A stretch of 64,000 bases of DNA from Clarkia xantiana subsp. parviflora (GCA_036873135.1 JAPTYO010000017.1:6448001-6512000), one strand, 5' to 3'; counted from the first letter of the stretch, positions 46,462 through 58,723 are shown. Notes: a model not told the origin generated them from the letters alone. Numbers and translations are program-made.

Positions 46462-46985
46462 ACCCTATATATTTGGAAATAATATCTATCATAGTTATTG
46501 TTACTTGATGGCTAAGTTAAGTTTTTTTGTGAATTTTAAAACCCTAGTTAGCCATTAAGTAATAGTTTCGGCCGAACCTTATGGGTTAATGGGGCGGATC
46601 CAAATGCACAATCAGGTCGGGTCAACTGACCCGAATAACCATTGGGACCTGAACCAACCAATCAGTTGGGGTCGGGTTCCACTGGATCAACCGGTTCAAG
46701 TCGACTGACTCGGGGTTTTTCAATCGGGTCAGGTCGAACTAGGTGGACTAATGGGTCGGGTCAAACCCAATCCTGTTCAAGAAAATCGAACCAAATTAAC
46801 CTAACCGGACTTGACTGGTTGGACCGGTAAATCAGATTGGACTTGTTGGATCGGGTTGACTGAATTGGAATGGGTTCGGGTAAACTGAAAAATAAGTCGG
46901 TCAAATTTTAAATCCAAATATTTTTTTAATTTAAAATTACCTACACAGTGGGCATTGGTTTGATATTTTAATGTTTTAATCAAAC
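46462..46985 (+). mobile_element. Cop-B leader, right part
   Basis: Continuation of 35150 after TIR-2. It has another gtttcggccgaacc (46566), then a degenerate stretch of gggtcaact/ccggttcaa/gactcggg words (46600-46890). No open gene. It ends where the Tat-5 LTR starts, near 46985. Confidence 0.55.
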
Positions 46986-46989
46986 ATGA

Positions 46990-47862
46990 TGCCTAGTTTC
47001 AGTTTTGGGGATGAATCTCGGAAAATACATGATTATGGGACTTGTTTGCACACGAGTGTTTGTCGTGGGCTTCTCCTTCTCGATCTTCTTCTTCATGGGC
47101 TTCTCCTTCTAGTATTCCCGCTCTATGGGCTTCTCCTTCTCGTATACTTGCAAATGGGGACCCGGGAGGGGGCTCCCGGTAAGTCCACTATTTGCGTACG
47201 GTGTCCTGAGTGCCTTCTTGCTTCGGACCCCCGCCTTTCTTTCTCCGTGGCTTACCTGCAAAAGGGGCGATACCGAGACCAAGGGGGGGGGGTTGGTGCT
47301 CGGTGTGCCCTCTCCGATGCTTAAATGAGTATATGCTCTTAGAGAGTTAAAATAGAGAGAAGGCAGAGCTTGAGTGAGTGATAGCAAGAGTAGTCTCAAA
47401 TGAAGAGAGGAGGTCTCTATTTATAGAGTTCCTATCGGACCGCCCCGGTTCCAGTGGTTCACTGGTCCGGTTGTGGCAGGTTCATAATATAAGTTGGTCT
47501 TGACAGTAAATAAGGTGCATAATGTGTTTAAGTGTGTGGGAGTGGCCTCCAAGGGCGAACCCCGGGTGAAATATCGCCCAGGGGTGGGGGTCCGGACAGT
47601 GGGACTAATCCGGACGGAGGGGGGATACCCGGACGGGTATCCCCAAGGTCCCTTGCTCGGGTACCCGAGAAAGGGTCCCTTGCTTGGGTTGCCCCCCGGG
47701 TGGTATTTCCACCTGGGGTCTTCCCGAGTGGATTTCGCCACTCGGGGTATTTTTCGGGCCTATGTGATGGGCTCGGGTGTCCGTGTTCCAAGTTTCGGAT
47801 TATATCCGGTTATGACCCATTTATCGGGTCCAATTAGTGATACCTTTGGCGTGTATCCACCA
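46990..47862 (-). repeat. Tat-5 LTR (left boundary estimated)
   Basis: Related in plan to the Tat-2/Tat-3 LTR read on the minus strand: a tgcaaaaggggcgataccgag phrase near 47258, a minus-strand TATA-like element (tatttata, 47416) and an end at ...GTGTATCCACCA. Directly after it, TTTGCCCCGTG gives a minus-strand purine tract ending in GGGGCAAA. So this is a 3' LTR of a minus-strand element. The left edge near 46990 is uncertain. A pericentric run of acccggg/ggtacccgag palindromes lies at 47550-47760. Confidence 0.65.
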
Positions 47863-48095
47863 TTTGCCCCGTGTTTAAAGGAGCTTTAAGACGGTCCTGA
47901 CTTCCATTGAGTGCTCGAGGAACGTCGTAATTTTCCTTGCCCCGTGTTTAAAGGAGATTTAAGGCGGTCCTGATCTCCATTGAGTGCTCGAGGAAAGTCG
48001 CAATTTTTCTTGCCCCCTGTTTGAAGAAGCTTTAAGACGGTCCCGACCTTCGTTGAGTGCTCGAGGATCGTTGTAATTTTATTTGCCCCCTGTTC
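47863..48095. repeat. Tat-5 tandem repeat, about 74-bp units
   Basis: Three to four units of ttgccccgtgtttaaaggag, ttaagacggtcctgac and attgagtgctcgaggaa. The repeat includes a copy of the purine-tract phrase itself. Confidence 0.8.
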
Positions 48096-49539
48096 AGGGA
48101 AGCTAGATACACCAAAAGCTATTGCTGATTTAAGTAAATTTATGCTATGTATAGATATTGGATAAGGGTAAGAGTTACGAGCCTTGGTCTCGTTCTACTT
48201 AGCCTTAGGACTGTGTCCCTTCATTTGAGTCTCTGTTTCATTGTAGCTTCTTGTAGAAGCTCTTGGCACAACTATGCATAGGAGAGGCTATACGTCATCC
48301 CCTGTTGGAAGGACATTCATATAACATGTGAGCGTTAGCCGACATGAACGTGGGTGTTATTCCAAGTATGTATATGGATGATGTAAATGATTATAAGTAT
48401 GAAATATGGGTCTTAGTCCCATTTCAGTTAGCCTTAGGACCGTGTCCTTATTGGAGGGACCTCGTTTTTAGGCTCTTAGAGCCGATAGGATGCTTTGGGA
48501 GCGGTGTTGAGCTCCGTTTGCGAGTATGATCTTCTAGCCTTAGGCCTTCAATGGGCGTGGCGTTTTTCTCCCCATTTTTCGGAGTGTGGGCATGGTCCTT
48601 TAACCTTATCCCTGCAATTCACTCTATATTGATGGAGGTGAGAGTAGTTAAAATTCCTCCTCTTACCCTTCGTATGAAAGAGTTTTTATAATTGTATGTA
48701 GAAGGTTGTTCCCCTCATATATGTTGGAGCGCTACTCCCTTCGTGTAGGTTAAGGGGTCTCTTCCCTTGTAGATTTTCTTGTGATTTGTTCTCGGGGCTT
48801 CCCGGATGCTGATTTTGCCATTGTGGCTGAGTGCTGAGGCTGCCTTCGCAATGTGCACACCTTGCTCCTCTATAAGAGCGGGTTTAGTCCTTTTGTTACT
48901 CATGCTCTGTGACCTGTGCATATAAAGTTGTATGCATATGGTTGCCCCCGTAGTAGGCATTCTTCGGACGCTGGGGGGTTAGCCCTTGCGCTAATTGCGA
49001 AACCTGCATTTATGAGATTGTATATATATAGCTGCCCCTTACAGTGAGTGTGTTTGGCGTTTCGAACGCGCGCGCGCGCGCGCGGGGGGGGGGGGGGGGG
49101 GGGGGGTGGGTTAACCCTTGAGGTGACTACGCTTGGTAGCTCATGTATGCGTGCCCCCGTAGTGGATACGTTGTTGTACGTAGAGGGATAATCCTCGTAT
49201 TGGCTACCCTTGGTAGCTCATATATGCGTGCCCCCGTAGTGGACATGTTGTTGTTTGTGGAGGGATACTCCTTGTATTGGCTACGCTTGGTAGCTCATAT
49301 ATAAGGTTGTTCCTTCCCTGCCACCGGTTGATATATAGTTTGTTGTAGGTGTTTGGTCCCTCCCCCGGCTATCTTGGGTAATGCTGGGATGGTTTTGCTT
49401 ATCTTCCCCTTAGGGGTGCTTGTGATGTTTGTTTATCCACCATAGTCCTTCCTCTCATTTGCTTATCTTCTTCTCAGGGCCAGTCGTTCTGATGCTAGTC
49501 CTTCTGTTCCTTTCCTTCTTCTCCACGCGACCCTGCAAT
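48096..49539. other. Tat-5 interior, non-coding
   Basis: No gene supported. A repeat of about 70 bp with tggtagctcatatatgcgtg and cccccgtagtgg occurs at 49120-49310, with weaker gcccccgtagtaggc copies near 48945 and 51172. A (CG)n then (G)n run lies at 49066-49107. Confidence 0.55.
49066..49107. repeat. (CG)n-(G)n low-complexity tract
   Basis: About eight CG dinucleotides followed by some 25 G. Such tracts can adopt Z-DNA or G-quadruplex forms and are prone to sequencing error. Confidence 0.85.
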
Positions 49540-50079
49540 AGGGGCAATATCAAGCACGGAGGGGGGTGGTGCTTGATGAACCCTCTCTGATGCTTAAGTC
49601 AGAACGTCGCTTTTAGAGAGATAAAGCTAGAGAGATGTCAGAGCTTAATTGCACACTTAGCCCAGATGATCCAATGAGTGGTGGAAGGGTTGTATTTATA
49701 GGCAACGGTGTCATTAAGGTGACTTAATGACATCGTTAACCTTTAAACGCAATTAATTAGTCCTTGATCACATAATTAAAACCTTAAAGCACGGAGAGGT
49801 TGGCGGAAATAATCTAAGTGTGGGAGTCGGGAAATGGTGCCAGGGCCCTTGGGGGCGGGGAGAAAATCCGACCCCCAAGGGTAGGGGAGATGGGTTGGCC
49901 AACCCTATCTCCCCTAGGTGAGTTCGTCGCGCGGCCCGGACGAGTATTTTCGCCTCGTCCGGACCGTTGGTGTTTCGGCGGGGTGTTCGGGTCAAAGTTT
50001 CGATTTATAATCATTAACGGGGTGATAAAAATAGAACGATTCGGAAGTCAACGGGTTCAAATTGGGCGTATATCCATCA
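49540..50079 (-). repeat. Tat-4 LTR (left boundary not resolved)
   Basis: From ccctgcaataggggcaatat onward it follows the Tat-3 LTR: ctctctgatgcttaagtcag, a minus-strand TATA (tatttata, 49691), a TGACATCGTTA block, fewer palindromes, and the end CGTATATCCATCA. The first 100-150 bp expected by comparison with Tat-3 cannot be placed. It has lost most CCTAGG palindromes. Confidence 0.75.
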
Positions 50080-51369
50080 CATGCCCCCGAGTCAACCAAT
50101 GGCCTGACCCTTGATTGACTCTATTTTAGGATGGTATGACACGCGCAATTTGAAGCCGGGATTTTACCTTTTGTCGGAATCTTTACTTACCCATGGGTGA
50201 ATTGCAAACGTCAGAATAGCACGGACACGTGTCCAAGCATGTGTCCGTCTGAGATGGAAATAATAAATCCAATACCGTCACGAGCTTATACTTGGAAAAT
50301 ATGCGCATGTGCGGGGATGCAACATGAATATGGTTAAGTGAACCTATGCTTCAATTTCATGACGGGGTAAGCCTATGTGGGGAAAAATTCTGAATTTTGT
50401 CCAATTTTTTTCTATGTATGGGATACTAGAAAATATTCCTATAGGATGTTACCTTGAGTGAACATGGATGTATCATAAACATGAAAGTAGGTACTAGCAT
50501 ACATGCAAGTAGGAACACAAGTGTAGAAGTGGGTGTAGACATGCTGCGGTTGTAGTCATGGATGTATGCATGAATATATGGCGGCTATGTGCATGGATGT
50601 CTAAATGTTTGAACACATGGGAGTGTGCACGTGGGCATGCATGTGAGTGCAAGCGTAAACATGTATGTGTGTATGGATGGGTTGTGAGTATAAGCATGAG
50701 TGATGGCATTGGTGTACTTGTAGATGTAAATCATGAATATGAGCATAAGTGCAAGGGTGAGAGCATAGACCTCTCCTTTACTTGAGGGTGGGAACTCTGC
50801 CACTCAATGGGACACAACGTTCTGCCTCCCTCGTACTAGCGCGAGCATTGTCCTTTAACCTCGACCTTCGGCATGTGTAACATTTTTCCTTCATTCGTTG
50901 GAGCGTGTGTATAACTCTTGACCCTTACCCTGCAATTGGTTCCCCATAAAAGTGAGGGTGAAAATGCTTACAAGCTTTCTTCTTACTTGCCGCGAGCGAA
51001 GGGGTTTATTGACATGCGTTAAGGGTTGACCCTTCCTTCGGATGTGTTGGAGCGTTGCTTCATTTGGGGAAGCTAAAAGTTCGCCCTCTTTGTGACGCTC
51101 TGGGATTTGTTCCCTGGGATAGGTCTCTTGGGTTGTGGTTTTGCTTCCGTAACTTGATTGATGTTAAGGTTGCCCCCGTAGTAGGCGTATCTCGCCCCTC
51201 CATGAGTAAGGGTCGATCTTTGCGTCGGTCGCTCGTATAGATGACTCACTTTAGGGAAGCCTTCTTCTTTGGATAGGGAGACCTTGAAGATCGTTTTCCA
51301 AGGCAGTTAGACCAAATCTGACTGTCCTGTGTCTTGGGTGTCCGAGGTGGACTCGTATGAGGCGGGGAC

Positions 51370-51930
51370 TCGTATGACCCCTTGTAGGTTGGTTTCATGG
51401 AGAAACGTATAAGGTGTAGGCGGAGCGTTCCGAACGTACTGTTGAATCGAATGAGAGGGAAGAACCCTCTAATTCTGCTCATCAAGCCAAGAAATCTTCT
51501 AAGTTAGGGAAAGCTGCAGAGGCTTCCGGCATGTTCTTTTTCCATTCTCTTTTCTTTGTGATATACTTATGACTGTTCTCATGTTGCTTCCTTCTTGTTG
51601 TTAGCGCGTTCGCCCCTGGTTACCGAATGGGTTCTTGCGGTGGGCGAGAGTTCAAGTCGATCTAAATCCAAGGTGCGGAAAACTGACTCTGAGGTCGGGC
51701 CATCGGCTGCCAAGGAGAAGGAAACCGCGAGAGGCTCTCCTTCAAGTGCCCCTTTGCTGACTCCCTCTCATGATAAGGAGGTAGTGGTTGAAGAGGTGCC
51801 CTCTTTGCTTGACAAAGGGAAACAAACTGTGGATGGCGATGGGGTGATCATAGGTCTTAATGTCTCTTCTCTATCCTCTGCCCCCCTGCCGAGGGGCCGA
51901 GTCTCAGGTTTATTTCATCTTCATGTAGAT
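51370..51930 (+). pseudogene. Tat-4 antisense gene remnant
   Basis: Contains gttggtttcatgg followed by a diverged exon, then an intron acceptor-like ttgttag and an exon starting at about 51605: SPLVTEWVLAVGESSSRSKS, SHDKEVVVEEVPSLLDKGK. These match the second and third exons of the Tat-3 antisense gene (SPLVTERVVSVGRDSGPSKS; SRDKEMVVEEVPSLADKGK). The large first-domain exon is not recognisable and stops interrupt the frame. The pattern of conserved exon and diverged intron supports the splice model in Tat-3. Confidence 0.7.
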
Positions 51931-52435
51931 TTGACGACTTTTGAAGGTGTCTTTGGCTTTTCAATGGGTTATGTTATTAACCCTTGCGTTGAAGATTTTT
52001 CTTTTGGTGATGGGTGCGATCATCGCCTTTCATAGAGGTTCCTTTCTCTTGCCATGGCTCTGATTAAGATAGCAAATTTTTGCTTGGGAGTTTGGTGGAG
52101 ACTGCTCTTGAGTTAGCCTCTACTAGTATCGTAGTTGTGATCATTGTGGGGATCGTTTTGTTATATGCCCCCAATAGTGCTTGTCGCGATTCTTTGCTTT
52201 ATGGTTAATTTCATGAGATATGGAGGTTGTCTTCATAATGAGGACGTCTCTTACCTAGTATCATCCAGGTGGTTGAAATATAAGTGCATACCTTTGATGA
52301 GCGTATGAAGGGTGTTGTTTTTCCCTTTTTCTTGAACCTCCTCCTAAGGCTAGGCGTAGCCTTTTGATGTTCGTGGTCGGGTTGGTGTCTTTACAATGTA
52401 TGTGTTTGACAGATGTTTTATGATGTACTGCCATG

Positions 52436-52440
52436 ATAAT
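52436..52440. repeat. Target site duplication of Tat-3, left copy (ATAAT)
   Basis: ATAAT before the LTR start TGTTAAGTTA; repeated at 62834-62838. Confidence 0.92.
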
Positions 52441-53279
52441 TGTTAAGTTATGGGATCTAGGTCAACGGAGTGTCGGCTTTGATCCCACTTCTTACGGGGG
52501 ATGTGTATGATCCGGTCTTCTCGGGTTGCCTTGCCTTTGTCTATGTCCTTCTTCCTTTCCTTCTTCCCTTAGTTCCTTCTCTTCTTCTCTCCCTTTGCCC
52601 TGCAAAAGGGGCAATACCAGACACGGAGGAGGGGGGGGTGGTGCCTGGTGAACCCTCTCCGATGCCTAAGTCAGAACTATATTTCTAGAGAGATAAAGCT
52701 AGAGAGATGTCAGAGCTAAATTGTTCAAATGGCCAAGATGATCAAATGAGTTGTGAAGGTGGGGTATTTATAGGCAACGGTGTCATTAAGGTGGCTTAAT
52801 GACATCGTTAGCCTTTAAACACAATTAATTAACCTTTAAGCACATAATTAAGACCTTAGGATTCGGAGGAGGTAGGCGGAATGGACCAAGCATGGGCGTC
52901 TGAAAGGGGTGCCGGGACCCTTGGGGGGGGAGAAATCCGACCCCCAAGGGTAGGGGTTGGGTGAGGACACCCAACCCCTCCTAGGAGGGATCGGGTTGGC
53001 CGACCCGATCTCCCCTAGGGGAGATCGGGTTGGCTGACCCGATCTCTCCTAGGAGAGATCGGGTTGGCCAACCCGATCTCCCCTAGGGGAGGTCGGGTGT
53101 GGCCACCCAACCTCACCTAGGTGAGTTCGCCTCTATCGGACGGGCGCTTCGGCCCCGTCCGAGCCGTCGATGTTCTCGCGAAGTGTCCGGGTTGAAGTTT
53201 CGATTCGCAATCATAAATGGGACGATAAAAATACAACGGTTTGGAAGTCAACGGGTTCAAATTGGGCGTATATCCATCA
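52441..53279 (-). repeat. Tat-3 3' LTR
   Basis: Plus strand TGTTAAGTTATGGG...TATATCCATCA. Minus-strand TATA (tatttata, about 52766). The palindrome array lies at about 52925-53130. Compared with 62024-62833 it has one more gatctctcctaggagagatc unit; little else differs by eye. Confidence 0.93.
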
Positions 53280-53295
53280 CATGCCCCCGAGTCAA
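53280..53295 (-). other. Tat-3 polypurine tract
   Basis: Minus strand TTGACTCGGGGGCATG directly before the 3' LTR start TGATGGATAT, as in Tat-2. Confidence 0.8.
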
Positions 53296-54661
53296 CCAAT
53301 GGCCTAACCTTTGATTGACTCTATTTTAGGATGGTATGACACGCGCAATTTGAAACCGGGATTTTACCTTCTTTGTCTGAATGCCTGCTTACCCATGGAT
53401 GCGTGCCTCTGACTCTGCCCCCTGTCTAATGAGATAGAGGAATTGTAAACGTCAGAGTAGCACGGACGTGTGCCTAGGCATGCGTCCGTCTGAGGCGGGA
53501 GTAATAAACTTATCTCTGCTACAGGTGTATATTCAAGAAATACAAACTTGCACAGGGATGTGATACGAATGCAACTAAATAACTTACGCTTCAAATTCGT
53601 GCCGGGATTCCATCTAAATAAGGAGAAATTTTAATTTTGGCCAAAATTTTTCCTAAGTATGGAATGCTCAAAAATAAAACTATCTTGATAATTTTTCTAA
53701 GTATGGGAATATACTTAGCTATAGGTGAAAGGGATAAAAATGATGATCTTTCCTTGGCCCTTAGATTTTACTTAAGGCTAGATGGATGGTGGTGATTAAA
53801 ACCCCCTAAAAAACCCTATCACCCTTTTAACATAAAAGAAGAGAGTTAGAAAAATACCTCCAAGAGTCACCATAGCCACCATCTTTCTTTTCCACTTACC
53901 CTTGGAGAGCAAGAAAAGGTTGGAGAGCACCCCCAAGGTAAGGGCCGGCCGGAATTTCCACCAAGGAGCAGAAATCCAGCCAGCCACCTAGCCGGAATCG
54001 ACGACGGGAGGGAGCTTGGCCGGAGGCGACGACGCAGCTCCAGGCGGGAAACAGCTGACGGCGACGCGGAGACGGCGAGAGCTTGGCTGACGACGGCGAG
54101 GCACGGCGACGACGACTGGACGGCGTGGAGGATCGATTGGTGACGACGACATTGGCCGGACATCACCGGCAGGGCACGGCGGGTGAGCGACTGGGCTTTT
54201 CTCCGGCGACGGCGACGGTGGGGCGAGCAAGGTCACCTCCGGCGACGGCAAGGCTCAAATTCCGGCGAGGGACTGATTTTCGGGCGTCTTCCAATTCGAA
54301 ATCCGGGCCCGTTTACCATATCGGGTCGGGTTTTCCGAAGGTCCGCTCTTTTCCTTTTCATTACCGCGTAAAACGTTGATTTTTGAATCGTTGATATTTG
54401 ATTGCCGATGCTTGATTGCCGATGTTTGATTGCCGAAATTTGATTAAATGTGGGATTGTCGTAGATAGCCGTTGGTAGTTGTGGATTTTGGGGAAAAATG
54501 TTTGTCGGTTGTCCGGATATGGTTTCTTGTCCGATTGGGCTATCCCGGTCTTGAATTTGATGTCGTGCCGCCGTTGGTGTGTTAATCTTTGTTGGAGGGT
54601 ATAATGGTAATTTTTTCCAAAACCCGACCTTAGGCTCGGATAAAACTATTTGACTCGGTAG
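53296..54661. other. Tat-3 region between PPT and antisense gene
   Basis: Holds A/T-rich sequence (53296-53850), a GC-rich block with ggcgacgacg-like words (53990-54290), and a 14-bp minisatellite (54385-54440, ttgattgccgatgc/t, about four copies). This is probably the promoter and leader of the antisense gene. A 98-codon open frame at 54083-54379 is low-complexity and not claimed as a gene. Confidence 0.6.
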
Positions 54662-57163
54662 TTGTCGTTGGTTGAGTGTCTTGATATTTGTCGTGTCGTG
54701 GCAAGTACTATACTCTTGGTGGTGTCCACGTACGCAGACTCTTCAGAGACGTCGTATTCTCCGAAGGATGAGTGAGTTCCTCTTTCTCTTCCTCTTTGGT
54801 CGCGTTACTTTCTTTCCTATTGCTAGCTTAGTATCGTGACCTTCATTGGGGTGTTAGTCGAAACTTGATTCGTGCTTTGGGGTTTCTTGCTATCTTTTCC
54901 TTAGGTCTTGCTATTCTGTCAGAGAACCATATCACTAGGTCCGATTATAACGAACATGTCACCTTGGGAGATATCAGTCCCCTAGATGAGCCTCTGTATC
55001 CTTTTCTCCCCTCCTTGGGGAATACTCGCGGGACGGCGACGGAGCCTCCTATAGGGAAGGTCGCCGTGTACCCCTCTCAGATCCGATTCGGGCTGAGGCT
55101 ACCTTACTGTGACGAGCTTATAGAGTTGAGCAGGTTCTTCAGGATTTCTCCTGTGAACCTTGCCCCCAGTGCCCTCCGCGTCTGGGTGGGCTTCCGGGTA
55201 TTGTGCCATTGGTACTCCTGGAAGTACTCTCTCGTTCTATTCCGATGTTTCTATCGATTCCAGTACCGGACGAGGGTGGGGTTTGCGAGTTTCGTAACTC
55301 GCCATCCGACCTTCAAAGATCCCCGATTCTCTGATTTCGGGTTGAGTGGGGTCGAGTGGGATACCTCTCTCCGTTTTGTGACCCAGATTGACAATTCGGC
55401 CAGTCACTGGGCTAAGCACTACTTCTTCATTACGGACCGATACGTCACTTGGTCGGGCCTGAATGAGGATCGGTCCGATGGTTGGCCTGCTTTTGGAGAG
55501 TTCTCTTCGGATGATTTGAAGACTATGAAGATCATTCACGAGAGCAACAGGACCCGGTCTTACTGCCCCGTGTCTTTAATAATTGAGACGGATCTTTACG
55601 AGGCCGGGATCAGTCTGACTCCTGACTCCGGGGGTTCGGTATGTCACTTGGTCTTTCCATCTTTATTTACCTTCTGCTCTTCCTTTGTAGGTTGGTTTCA
55701 TGGAAAAACCTATAACATGCAGGGAGCCCCTGTTGACCTGAGCAAGAGGAAGGCTCCTTCTAGTTCTGCTTTGAAGAAATCCCCCCTGCCTGGGAAGAAG
55801 GCTGGGGCCTCTGGTATGCTTTCTCCTACTTGCTTCTTTATGATGTAACTTATGTTTTCCTTATCTTGTTTTTCTTACCTTGCTAGTGCATTCCCCCTTG
55901 GTGACTGAGAGGGTCGTCTCCGTTGGCAGAGATTCTGGACCTTCCAAGTCCAAGCCGCGGCGATCTGATTCTGAGGCCGGGGCCTCGGCTGCTAAGAGGA
56001 AGAAGGCTGTGGATCCTGCTTCGCCTACTGCTCGTCCTCCGACCCTATCTCGTGATAAGGAGATGGTGGTCGAAGAGGTGCCTTCCCTTGCTGACAAAGG
56101 GAAGCGACCTGCTGGTGGTGGTTCCCCTGCCCCCCAGCCGAGGGCACGGTCCTCAGGTATGATCTCTTCCTTGTGCTGATCCTTGTATGTTTATATTCTC
56201 CTTTGACTTGCTTTGCTTGTGTAGGTGGGCCTCCGACTTTAAGTCGGAAGGATTTCGCACGGCTCACTGATGAAGATGTTATTGGGTCTGAGTGGACTCC
56301 CTTCGCTGGTCTGAAGGAGTTCCACCTCGATAGCACTTCCTCTTTGCGGACTCCTGAGGTTGGTGTCCGCGTACTCCGTGGTGCCGTTCCCCCTGGGGAT
56401 CGTGTTGCTCCGCCCAAGTCTCCTGGGGAGACTCGGCGCTTTGTTCAAGGGGTACTCTCTCGTTATGCACCTGTAAGTTGTTCTCTGCTTTCCTCTTGTT
56501 TCTTTCATAATGTCTATCTTTCGGTTATTCATCCCTTGTTTGAATTGTTAGGGCATTTCTGACATGGTGAACATGTCCTCGCTCGTACTCGAGTTATCTG
56601 ACGAGAGGAAGACCCTTGAGGACAGCCAGGTTTCTCTCAAGGCGGAGGTCGCCACTGCTGCCGAGAAGGCGCGTATATCTGATTTGAGGCTGCAGGAGCT
56701 CCAGGACCAGGTGTCCTTGCTTGAGACCACTGTGGGCAGTTTGCGCCGGGAAGCTGAGGTTGCCGCGTCTGTCCATTCTGAGGAGCTGCGGAGGTTGGAG
56801 ACTAAGTGTCGGGCGGAGGAGAGGGCTGTCGCGGTATCTGAATACAAGGCCTCCTCTGCCTTCACCGCCGACTATAGCACGCGTCTCACCCAGGAGATGA
56901 ACCAGTTCGGTGAGTATCTGGTTGATCACATATACCGGATTGATCCTCAGTTCCCCTTTGGTGACCTTGGTGACTTTGGGCCATATGCCACTGGCTACGC
57001 GACTGTTCTGATGGGTCAGGCTGCCGTTGCAGACGAGCCTGCCCCTGCCCAGGTGGATGCTACACCTGTGGAGATTGGTACCTCAGACTCCTCCTCTTCA
57101 TCCATTTCTGCTGGCGGTTCAGCTTCAGGGGGTGAGGGTGACTCCCCGGAGGGTTCTGACTGA
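54662..57163 (+). CDS. Tat-3 antisense gene: putative gypsy-type transposon domain plus coiled coil, spliced
   Basis: The gene lies opposite to gag. Five exons can be joined in frame: 54662-54771, 54858-55813, 55887-56156, 56225-56472, 56552-57163; all four introns are short (68-86 nt) and GT-AG. The product is about 731 residues; the start codon is not resolved (the frame opens after a TAG at 54659-54661). About residues 115-175, with LPYCDELIELSRFFRISP and LAPSALRVWVGFRVLC, resemble the plant 'putative gypsy type transposon' domain (PF04195). A Ser/Lys/Arg-rich part (SKSKPRRSDSEAG, AAKRKKA) looks like a nuclear signal. The last exon has a coiled coil (about 540-630: DERKTLEDSQVSLKAEVATA) and an acidic Ser-rich tail. 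Intron borders coincide with frame ends, and the unspliced frame would stop soon after 55813. Role unknown; similar antisense genes occur in other Tat elements. Confidence 0.7.
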
Positions 57164-57636
57164 CTTGTTTATCTCATACTATCCTTGTATATATAACTAC
57201 ACTCCTTCTCCCCTTGTACGGGTTGAGTGTCTTTTGAGACTGTGATGGTGTTTGCTGTTACTTTCCTTTGGCGCATTATGTTGTTGACTATGTGGTTCAT
57301 TTGTCTTTACACTAGTGCTTCTCATGCTTTTGTATATATCTCTTCTCATGATGGCTCCCTATGCCTTGTGTATGGCTCTTTGGGTATGGACTCTTTACTT
57401 GGTGTGTTTCCTTTACTTGTCCTTCTTTCGTGTTTTCCTTCATGTCTTACCTGCCATTTCATAAAGAAAAAACATTACTTGTTCTTCACATTACTTTACT
57501 TAGAAATTTCTTTCTCATGTTACCCTTCCGAGCATGGTATCCTTTTAAGCATGGTACCCTTCTAAACATGGTATCCTTTCAAACATGGTGTGATGATCTC
57601 TTCTGATACCCCTTACATGGTATACGTTGTACTGTT

Positions 57637-58465
57637 AAACCAAAGATACGCTCTTGGCGGGCGTCGAAATCTTTTCACGAGACAGGCTCTCGGACGGCGC
57701 TTAACGTTTCACAGGATAGGCTCCCGGAGGGCACAGGTTAGTCCACCGATACCTTCTTGACGGGTGTCAAACTGTTCACGAGACAGGCTCTCGGACGGCA
57801 CTTAACGTTTCGCAGGATAGGCTCCCGGAGGGCTCAGGTTAGTCCACCAATACCTTCTTGACGGTTGTCAAACTGTTCACGAGACAGGCTCTCGGACGGC
57901 ACTTAACGTTTCGCAGGATAGGCTCCCGGAGGGCTCAGGTTAGACCAAAGATACGCTCTTGGTGGGCGTCGAACTGGTAGTTTGAAATCTACCTCAAGAT
58001 ACGCTCTTGGGGGCGTCGAACTGGTAGTGTTTTTTCTACCTCAAGATACGCTCTTGGTGGCGTCGAATCTGGTAGGTTGCAAATCTACCTCAAGATACGC
58101 TCCTGGGGGCGTCGAATTCGTAGTTTTTGGAAACCACTCTCAAGATACGCTCTTGGTGCGTCGAAGTCGTAGTGTAATAACTACTCTCAAGATACGCTCT
58201 TGGGGGCGTCGAAGGTTGTAGTATGAACACTACTCTCAAGATACGCTCTTGGGGGCGTCGAAGTTCGTAGTTTTTGGAAACCACTCTCAAGATACGCTCT
58301 TGGTGCGTCGAAGGTCGTAGTATAATAACTACTCTCAAGATACGCTCTTGGGGGCGTCGAAGGTCGTAGTATGAACACTACTCTCAAGATACGCTCTTGG
58401 AGGCGTCGAATGTCGTAGTACGAAGACTACTCTCAAGATACGCTCTTGGGGGCGTCGAAGGTTGT
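57637..58465. repeat. Array of roughly 50-bp repeats in Tat-3
   Basis: Core gatacgctcttgggggcgtcgaa with alternating linkers (ggtcgtagtatgaacactac, ttcgtagtttttggaaacc, tggtagtttgaaatctacc). At the left end, longer variant units contain cacgagacaggctctcgga and cacaggataggctcccgga. It separates the two convergent genes: about 470 bases from the antisense stop and 260 from the Gag stop. Confidence 0.92.
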
Positions 58466-58723
58466 TGACTTGAAGTCATATCTGTGTAAGGATAACTTGG
58501 TGATTGTAACATCACATTCACTGGTAAATATTTTTGAATAACTACTACTCTCTTAGGAGCATTCATGTTTTTGTACACTCGGGATGCCTTGGTGCACCAA
58601 GACATCCTTTGTAGGAAATTGAAGATAGTTGTAGAGTTGGAGTAACTTCGTGAGTTCTCCTTCTCAAGAGTTGTTTTTTGAAAAGCTTGTAATGCTAAAA
58701 CATGCGAAATGCTAGATATGAAA

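Larger units (their letters stand above)
50080..52440 (-). mobile_element. Tat-4 interior, left part
   Basis: Starts with the minus-strand purine tract (catgcccccgagtcaacc) as in Tat-3. 50080-50400 follows Tat-3 53280-53640. 50480-50770 is a low-complexity stretch of gtgtgcatggatg-like words. Antisense-gene remnants are at 51370-51900. The element is cut at 52440 by Tat-3 (duplicated ATAAT) and resumes at 62839. Confidence 0.75.

Noticed and set aside
46600..46890. Repeated gggtcaact/ccggttcaa words as a possible regulatory array
   Set aside because: Words are irregular in spacing and fit a degenerate spacer of the copia leader; no functional element could be supported.
54083..54379. 98-residue frame upstream of the antisense gene, with a similar frame at 44133-44528
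   Set aside because: Low-complexity GC-rich sequence; similarity between elements is explained by shared ancestry of the DNA and frames differ in the N-terminal part.
55638..55689. A further GT-AG intron in the antisense gene
   Set aside because: Removing these 52 bases breaks the frame and gives a stop shortly after, while reading through keeps the frame into the next supported junction.
57637..58465. CRISPR-like look: conserved 25-30 bp repeats separated by 20-bp segments
   Set aside because: The segments between repeats are themselves a few recurring linkers, the array lies inside a plant retrotransposon, and no cas genes exist. It is an ordinary tandem array.
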